Source: Bedellia somnulentella
Taxonomy: Eukaryota > Arthropoda > Insecta > Lepidoptera > Bedelliidae
DNA length: 64,000 nt
Direction: 5' to 3'
Assembly (NCBI GenBank): GCA_963576735.1
Contig: OY755177.1
Location: 13,330,001 to 13,394,000 of the forward strand
Below, piece after piece: positions 22,057 to 29,057 of this stretch. Under the pieces are notes generated by a model that had not been told where the DNA came from, did no database searches, and saw only the letters and a list, made by a program, of their open reading frames with translations. The position numbers and the translations under genes were made by a program. Positions within the stretch are counted from its first letter, which is position 1. Each line of letters starts with the position of its first letter.

Positions 22057-24085
22057 CAATAGGCATGATGACAACAAGTAAATTTCATTGAAATAATTTG
22101 TGTGTATATTATTACAAAATTCCCTATTCGAAAACTCTGATTCTTTTCATGATTAAAAGCAAGATGAATATTATAATCGATAAAATAAAATCGCTAAATA
22201 CGGAAATCCGCCATGAAATGTTAAACGCCAATCAGAGCGCATGACGTCACGTTAGAGTTCTTTCTCTTTGTTTACATTACAATTACTAAGATAATACACA
22301 CTCGTTAGCTTTTTTAATTAAATACGCCGTTATTAACTTCAATTTCTTTTGTGTAAATTGATTGCGCTAAATTCAGTTATTTCCATAACATCCATAAGGA
22401 TTTACAAAGGCTTCCAGCGCAAATTTACCAAGAATCGACTTGATAATGCTAGGAACGTTTCTGGCATCAAACAAAGACTTCTGTTCAGCAAAATTTAGAA
22501 ATGTTAAAACTTCCATGTAAGTATTGTGTATTATACAGTTAATTTATTAAAACCTATTTATTTTATTAAAACCATAAAAATAAATAGCTATTGTACATAT
22601 TTCAGTATAACATTCAATATTATAATTTGAGGTTTTGTTTATGTTAAATATTTCTTTTTGCTATTAAATATTTACATAATAAGAATTTGGTAACTGAAAA
22701 TGAAATAAAACACCTTTTTAAAAGCTCATACATTAAGGATTTGATTACAGTAAGAAACAGTGAGTAAGAGAATCATAACCTCCAAAAAGTTTGTATATCA
22801 ATGTTTACTTCTTCTTATAAAATTATAATGAATTTAGCAACAAAATTCTACAAAATAAAAAGGAAATACTGTCGTCAAAGTGATCTCCACAAAAATAAAG
22901 CTGTGTAAAGCCACTTCTTTCTTAATTTCTTATTGAAAGGAACGAAAATATATAACTTCTCATGAGTTTTTATGGACGTATGAGTACCCGGAGGGACGGA
23001 ACACCACCTATATGCTTTTGAAGTCATACTTTAATGTAAAAATTAGTGAAATGTCTAAATTAAATATGAATTAGATAATGTTTACATATACCAAATGTTC
23101 CTTGTACTCTATAGTGACGTAAGCAAGCGACGCCATGACACTTTGACGGGAACAGACCCGTGCTTCACCTCGTTGTTTCACCCAGGTGAAGCACGGGGCA
23201 TAACCTAGTCCCGTGTTTCACCTGGGTGCAGCACGGGGTATGCACTGGTCCCCATGCTCCAACCGACATTGACATTAAAGAAAATACAGAAAGTACAACC
23301 GTGTGCTGAAGTTGTTTATTATGTAAACATGTGTTTCAAAAATATTGTCAACACATATATTTTTCTTCTAATTCATATTATATGTACCTAGGTAGATACG
23401 AACTATATACTTACATATCAAAAACGAAAAAAAAAACAAAATACTTTTTGTTACGACTAATACCTCGTTATAGTAACAAATAGGAGTGAAAGAAATTTAA
23501 TTAAATAAACCAGGCCAGCATAATGCTGAGTAACGTACCTCTACCTAATATTATATTCAACGTAATTTATCCAAGAAATAGCCTACTGTGATTTGGTTGT
23601 TTAATAATTCCATTGCGCATTTACAATTAATTATTTAAATTCATAAGTCAAATTGACAAATTAAAATGACAGAAATCTATCGTAATACATAATGTTAATA
23701 AAAAAAATAGGTTCTATTCACTTGAACTTATTAATTATTACTTATTATAACTATGTTTTTCAGATTACGAGCATCATAGATTGATCATGACTGTACAAAA
23801 ATAATATTGGTTGGAGCACGGGGACTAGTGAATACCCCGTGTTGCACCTGGGTGAAACACGGGACTCGGTTATGCCCCGTGCTTCACCTGGGTGAAATAA
23901 CGAGGTGAAGCACGGGTCTGTCCCCACTTTGACGCGTTTTGGTGCAAATTTTAAATTTATGAATTATAAATTATTTTTTAAGTACTAAACCTAAATTTTC
24001 TGCAGAAATATTATGTTTATTACAATTCATATATATTTCCAAATACTATAGAACAGTTTCTCAAAATTTGTCATCATGCCTATTG
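22057..24085. mobile_element. 2-kb non-autonomous TIR element, unit 2 only
   Basis: The ends 'caataggcatgatgacaa' (22057-22074) and its exact reverse complement (24068-24085) are 18-bp terminal inverted repeats. Unit 1 has an empty site at about 7757 ('tagacaatttgaag'). No transposase is encoded. A second, smaller element (23149-23924) is nested inside. The host superfamily cannot be decided from the short ends. Confidence 0.8.
23149..23924. mobile_element. MITE with ~125-bp arms, 10-bp TSD (Mutator-like)
   Basis: The element is flanked by perfect 10-bp repeats 'cactttgacg' at 23139-23148 and 23925-23934. The ends are GG(A/G)ACAGACCCG with long inverted arms (about 23149-23270 and 23805-23924) that are strikingly GC-rich in an AT-rich background. 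Each arm contains two or three copies of a self-complementary motif, 'cccgtgcttcacctgggtg'. The centre is AT-rich and non-coding. A TSD of 9-10 bp with long TIRs is typical of Mutator-like elements. Confidence 0.85.
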
Positions 24086-24111
24086 TAAGTATTTTAAATT
24101 ATACATGTAAA

Positions 24112-24360
24112 CATGTAGCTGTGTAGTGTCGGCTAACTCACTTCTTCCCATGGTTGGGTTCATTAGAGGCGGTTAAAGGTATTTGGGTTTTTGTAAGTGA
24201 TTTCTGGGCGATGTGGTTGGAGAACCATCACCAAAAACCTTTTGTTTTACTCTAATTACCCCACTCATCTTCCAAAAGTGGCTGTAGAATTTCTTATTCT
24301 GAAGCTCTGGCTACCCCTTCTATGGATTTATAGCCGTGAGTGTATGTAAGTTTGTAAATG
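24112..24360 (+). repeat. SINE-A copy, unit 2
   Basis: This is orthologous to 7796-8032 and contains a 7-bp addition near 'caccaaaaaccttttg'. Confidence 0.65.
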
Positions 24361-24479
24361 TAAACATGGGCTGCACGTTTCTGTCTGTAAGTACAAAGTG
24401 ACTCAGGGTACGATATATTAAGTGGCTAAAAACTCAAAGAACAGCTTTCGATTCTCAAATATTCTTTTTTTCATCCATT

Positions 24480-24735
24480 ATATCCACCCATCCATCAGAC
24501 GGCTGTAAATTCTAAAAGAGGCTAGCCAGAGCTTTAGAAGTGTTAATATCTCAGAAGAGAAGATGTAGAAAAATAAAGATGGTTGGTGATGTGCTCCAGC
24601 AATATCGCCCAATAATCTCATAAAAGCCTCCTTCAGTCTTCGCCTACGATGTAAGCACACAAATTTTCGTTTACATCGTATATCATGCAAATTCCAAAGT
24701 CACCTCTTACGACACCTGCGATTAGAATTGGGTTA
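24480..24735 (-). repeat. Degenerate SINE-A copy, unit 2
   Basis: This is orthologous to 8155-8400. It keeps 'gtcacctcttacgacacc', the landmark of the 5' part. Confidence 0.55.
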
Positions 24736-24914
24736 CTGCGATTTCAAACTGATAACACATATTAAGCTGTAAAGTCTTCAATCTATAGTCTCTTTTTTAA
24801 GTTTATACTATCCCAACCAACCGAAGCACACATAAAGCTGGAAACATTGAGATTTATCATGAAATATAGTGGACACAAAGTTATCGCACCTGTGCTCTAA
24901 TCTCCTTATTACGA

Positions 24915-25076
24915 ATGAGTCTCACTAATTGGACGCAACTGTGGTTTGAGCAAGTTTCCTCAGTTGCTAACTTCAGCTCGGAGACTTCATACATTGTTGG
25001 AGCTCAGGAACGTCTCGAGAACATGTTTGCATCGATACATGAGATGGATTCAACTCCTACAAATGTTATTTGGTAG
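24915..25076 (+). CDS. Small unrecognised ORF, 53 aa
   Basis: An ATG-initiated frame begins MSLTNWTQLWFEQVSSVANF and ends ...STPTNVIW before TAG at 25074. Composition is ordinary for a soluble protein, with no domain recognised. The frame stays open upstream to a TAG at about 24872, so it may be part of a larger exon. The unit 1 counterpart at 8550 is frameshifted. It could be a relic of the ancestral locus that gave rise to the tandem units, or chance. Confidence 0.3.
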   Translation: MSLTNWTQLWFEQVSSVANFSSETSYIVGAQERLENMFASIHEMDSTPTNVIW

Positions 25077-25284
25077 TGAATTTGGAATGGTTTTAATGAT
25101 ATTCTAACTGAGTAGGTAAAGCGAGGAAAGTTTACAGAATCAAATAATCTAGAGATTAATAGTCTCTGCTCATTCAAAGAAGTATAGTTTTGGTAATTGA
25201 AAATTAATTTTTAATTTCAAAACCCAGGCTAACCTTTATTTGTCAGATTTATAACCTGTTTAAGAAAAAATCAAGAGCAAGATT

Positions 25285-25782
25285 ATGCAATATCGAGATT
25301 CAAAATGTCCCCGAAAAAAGGGTGAGAACTTAATTCATGTTGTTGGGACGATTGGGAAGGTGATCGGAGTCCCGATTCTGGCCTCCTGTATTACCGACGT
25401 GCACAGGGTCACTCACAACCAATCAACCCAAAAAGCCAAGAATATCATCGTTCATCTGTCGACTAAACGTCTGCGTGATGATGTGATAGCCGCTAGTAGA
25501 AGTCGACTCGGGCTAACCACATCACAGGTGCAGGCCGAAGCCGCGGGTGGCGCCACCGCATACTACTCCATCGACAGCTCTGTACCAGCATCGTCTCGCA
25601 TTTACATCAATGAGCACCTGACGCTCAAGAACAAAATATTGTATGCCAAAAGGCCAGCTCTCTCAAGGGAAAAATCCTACAAGTATACTTGGGTGAAGAA
25701 CGCGACTATCCTAGTTCGGAAAGATGATAACAACCGTGTTATCACTTGTAGACGCGACGAAGACCTCCAAAAAATTAATTGA
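25285..25782 (+). pseudogene. LINE ORF1 C-terminal domain (FP25K-like), frameshifted start
   Basis: The reading frame encodes 'ENLIHVVGTIGKVIGVPI', then 'RIYINEHLTLKN' and 'YKYTWVKNATILVRK', ending at 25782. This is the nucleic-acid-binding C-terminal region shared by many insect LINE ORF1 proteins and resembles the one at 61844-62851. Upstream, the homologous reading 'NIEIQNVPEK' is in another frame, so a slip in the gaaaaaaggg run near 25313 marks a frameshift. Confidence 0.7.
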
Positions 25783-25999
25783 CTATATCGCATGTTTATT
25801 GTTTTGCATTATTTAACTTCTTATCGAATAATTAATCCCACAGTCATCTTGAATATTTTTTACTCGCTCCTCGTATTGAATAAATGTTCCTTACCCGTTT
25901 TTTCATAAATAAAATTTTTCACTGGTTCATAAATAAAATTTTTCTTACCTTCAAAATCACTACCAGATGGTGGCTATTAATGGTTATCAATCAGACAAG

Positions 26000-26640
26000 A
26001 AGCTTGTATTTTCAGGCGTAGTTCAGGGGTCAATTATGAGCCCAATTTAGTATACACTGTTCATCAACGACATTGCTAAATGTTTTGAACACTGTAAAAT
26101 TCTAATGTTTGCTGATGACCTAAAAATTTATAAAACGGTATCAACAGTAGAGGACTGCATTCAAATCCAAAAAGATCTTGATAAATTTAGCTAATTCTGT
26201 TTATCCAACGAACTTAGGCTTGCCCATAAATAAATGTAAGCAAATAACGTTCACTCGCAACATAAATAAAATTCAATATACGTATAATATTGGCGGTCAT
26301 ACAGTTGAAAAAGTTTCTTCATTTAAGGATCTATTTGATGAGAAATTTATTATTTGAACATCATATTGAAAATATTTGCAAATATTTTAAGGATAAGCAT
26401 CTGCTTGGCTTTATTTTGAGAATAAGCAGATCATTTAAACAACCGAAAACCCTTCTAATGCTATTCAAAACACTCGTCAGATCACAGCTTGAAAACGCAT
26501 CTGTGGTTTGGAACCTTTTCTACGCGGTTTTTTCAGATAAACTAGAATCTATCCAGAAAAAAGTTTTAAAGTCAATTCATTACAGGCTCACCCATACTAA
26601 AATATCATACGACAATCTCTTAAAAGAAATTGTCTTTTAG
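26000..26640 (+). pseudogene. LINE reverse transcriptase, distal part
   Basis: Recognisable RT blocks lie in shifting frames: 'VFSGVVQGSIMSP' (about 26015), 'TLFINDIAKCF' and 'ILMFADDLKIYK' (about 26100-26130, the catalytic FADD). They are followed by a thumb-like region open from 26290 to 26640 ('LLMLFKTLVRSQLENASVVW'). Stops and frameshifts make it non-functional. Confidence 0.75.
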
Positions 26641-27588
26641 ACGCGCAATATCTCATGATATGATACTATTTAATATTTGCAATAACCTATACGACTGTCC
26701 AGATCTCGTTAATGAGATTAGTACCTAGCACCTCGCACAGCAACACCATGCCACCCTCCAACCAAACTATTCTATCTTCCAACAACTCGCACAAATTCTG
26801 GCCGACGGTCACCGTTATTCAGAATATGCCATTCACATAATGAAAAGTTTTTGCCAATAAATATTTTTAATAAGAAACAGGGAGCAATTAGGAAACTTTT
26901 AAATGAAATTATATAAGACTAACTACTTAAGTATTAAGATTTTTAGTATATATAGCCTCGTTGTTGTACATTTTTAATGTATCACTATTTAAATATTTTA
27001 TTGTGTCTTCGTGATGAACGTTTAAGGTCTACCTACTACCTAGGTATGCTTACCTAGTATTAGTTATATTATATTTAAGATTATTATAGCATATCGCTGT
27101 TGTTTATCCAAATAAATAAATAAAATAAACCGTACTTTATTTTACAATCTTATCCTATTAATTTACATAAGTGGCAGCGGTATTAAAATTTTCTTATGTA
27201 GCTGACGACTTAAGTCATGGAAACACATAAATGAAGAGTTATACTTTCGGAAAGCTATATATTATATTATATGTCTGGCTATCAATAACAGTAGATTAAA
27301 AATACAGCTGCTGCGGGAATAAATACAAAGCTAGAAATAGAACGCCTCTTTTTCATTTTTATTTTACAAAATTGAATAGGCAATCAAATATTTTATTTAC
27401 CAATATGATCACAAATTAATTACAATAAAATGCATCAAAACTACTAAACACAGCTGTGATTATAATAATGCCAAAAGGATTTAGTAATTTGCTCGATTGC
27501 TGGGATTAATGGAGCCGCACTAGCCACGAATTGCGGTTGTCATTCTAAATCCTTTGCACAGAACCGAATTGTGTTCATGTGAGTTTCA

Positions 27589-27750
27589 TTTATCCGATTG
27601 TTATGCGAATTTGTGTAAACTAATCCGTGTACAAATACTAGAAGCAAACATAACCAAAAACATCATATCATGACCACATGATAGCTTACTTGGGTGATCC
27701 GGTCATTTGAAATGTTACATTTAGCTAAATACTTCTAAGTATGATGACAT
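27589..27750. repeat. Start of tandem unit 3
   Basis: From 'ttatccgattgttatgcg' to 'aagtatgatgaca' this repeats the beginnings of units 1 and 2, with more divergence. It is cut by the LINE at 27751. Sequence after the LINE (from about 32245, 'cgataaaaatttagaataaaaaag') resembles unit 1 at 167-190, so the unit probably resumed there briefly. Confidence 0.75.
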
Positions 27751-27889
27751 ATGACGAGTATACTACAATTGTTATATTATTCGGTAGTAGTATAGGATTA
27801 AATAAAAAAATATTGAAGAAAGGCATTAGCCAGCTTTTAGAGATACAAAAGAAATATAAATGTAAGTTTATATTTTGTACCTTACCATA

Positions 27890-28711
27890 CATACATACAT
27901 ACATACATATTCTCACGCCGTTAGTTCCCATTGGGGTAGGCAGAGACTATCGATCGCCACTTTGTACGATCCTGGCAAACCTCTCTGGCTTCGTTTACAT
28001 CCATCAATCTTTTCATACATGCTCTTTTATTCTTCATACTGCGGACACCTGCCTTTTTGAGCACATGTTCTATTTGATCCAAATGTGTCCTCCGAGGTCG
28101 TCCTCTACTAACATTACCTTCCACATTGGCTCTATATATCTCTTTCACCAATTTACTGTCATCCATCCTCTCTATGTGCCCAAACCATCTCAACATTCCT
28201 TTTTCTATCTTTCTTACAATATCATCTTTTACACCACACCTTTCACGAATCACATCATTCCTCACACGATCACATAACCTTACATTACACACTTTTCTGA
28301 GGGATCTCATTTCTACTGCATTCACTCTACTTTCATGTTTCTTCTGCCACACCCAACATTCACTGCCATACATAAGCGTAGGAACGAGGACAGCATCATG
28401 CACAGCCATTCGGGCCTTTGCAGACACCGACTGACTAGACATTAGACTATCCAGTGCTCCATTTACCGCATTACCCTTTTTCACTCTTCTCTCGATATCT
28501 TCATCACACTTTCCATCCCTAGTAAACAAACTCCCCAAATATACAAACTCTTTCACTTGTTCCACTTTCTTACCATTAATCTCAATCACGCATTCGGTCA
28601 TATTCACCTCTCTCTCAAAAACCATAGTTTTTGTTTTATCCACATTCACCCTCATTCCCTTTTTCTCAAAAGACGCACATGCAATATTCATCATCTCTTG
28701 CAGCTCTTCCA
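27890..28711 (-). mobile_element. 5'-truncated RTE-like LINE fragment, 12-bp TSD
   Basis: It is inserted in ORF1 of the CR1-like LINE. The target duplication 'taccttaccata' lies at 27878-27889 and 28712-28723. On the minus strand the fragment ends in 'ccccaatgggaactaacggc', 'gtgagaatatg' and a TATG microsatellite tail. That 3' end is shared with SINE-A and SINE-B. Confidence 0.85.
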
Positions 28712-28712
28712 T
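27921..28712 (-). pseudogene. RTE-like reverse transcriptase, C-terminal 263 aa
   Basis: The open frame starts just downstream of the catalytic palm. 'GMRVNVDKTKTMVFE', 'FVYLGSLFTRDGKCDEDI', 'PTLMYGSECWVW' and 'WFGHIERMDDSKLVKEIY' are the thumb and C-terminal motifs typical of RTE-superfamily LINEs. The endonuclease and RT catalytic blocks are absent. The ATG at 28712 arises at the insertion junction and is not a real start. The frame is intact to its stop, so the insertion is fairly young. Confidence 0.8.
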
Positions 28713-28830
28713 ACCTTACCATATATATATAATTATATGAGTAAGCATAATAATGATATTCATATGTTTTGTACCTTACCATATATATATAATTATATGA
28801 GTAAGCATAATAATGATATTCATATGTTGA
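28712..28830 (+). repeat. 60-bp in-frame tandem duplication
   Basis: Bases 28712-28771 and 28772-28830 repeat with period 60 ('accttaccatatatatat', 'gagtaagcataataatgat'). The period is 20 codons, so the ORF1 frame is kept. It abuts the right end of the RTE-like insertion. Confidence 0.85.
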
Positions 28831-29050
28831 ATAATTTTATATTTAATATGACCAGCCGTCAAAGCGACGTTTTCTTTACTGTGGACGTGAATAAGTTCAT
28901 ACCTTATTCAAGACAACGATCGGGTACTATATACATACCCTTAAATAAAAAACGTACCATTGCTAAATTATTAGCATATCATATATCGAACCCTCCCTTA
29001 TTTAATATAAGGGAAAACTTACTTACAATATGTGATGGTGGAAACCATAA

Positions 29051-29057
29051 TTTAAAC
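29051..29057 (+). promoter_or_regulatory. Putative -1 ribosomal frameshift site TTTAAAC
   Basis: In the ORF1 frame the codons read ..T TTA AAC TTT TAA, so the heptamer is in the correct register (X XXY YYZ). A -1 slip here enters the ORF2 frame, whose preceding stop (TAA 29048-29050) ends at the base before the heptamer. ORF1 stops at 29063, leaving a 13-nt overlap. A 13-bp stem can form downstream (29074-29086 with 29137-29149). This is a prediction from sequence alone. Confidence 0.65.

Larger units (their letters stand above)
25266..27127 (+). mobile_element. Internally deleted LINE remnant, unit 2 only
   Basis: This replaces the unit 1 interval 8890-10262 and ends in an A-rich tail ('aaataaataaataaaataaa') directly before unit sequence 'ccgtactttattttac'. 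It joins the C-terminal part of an ORF1 to the distal part of a reverse transcriptase, with the endonuclease and proximal RT missing. Confidence 0.75.
11464..27588. repeat. Tandem segmental duplication, unit 2
   Basis: This is the second copy of the unit. Unit-2-only insertions are 13194-13374 (SINE-A), 13971-14390, 15899-17648 (SINE-C plus mariner), 18729-21151, 22057-24085 (TIR element with MITE) and 25266-27127 (LINE). With these removed, the unit shrinks to roughly the size of the unit 1 core. Confidence 0.9.

Noticed and set aside
1..27750. Integrated bracovirus or other viral segment as the origin of the tandem units
   Set aside because: No viral genes or wasp-derived coding sequence were seen. 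The content is repeats and non-coding DNA.
27741..28277. 178-codon plus-strand ORF
   Set aside because: It joins the first part of LINE ORF1 to antisense sequence of the RTE-like insertion, so it is not a gene.
28712..28830. CRISPR-like or satellite repeat
   Set aside because: Only two copies with period 60 bp and no spacers, inside a LINE ORF.
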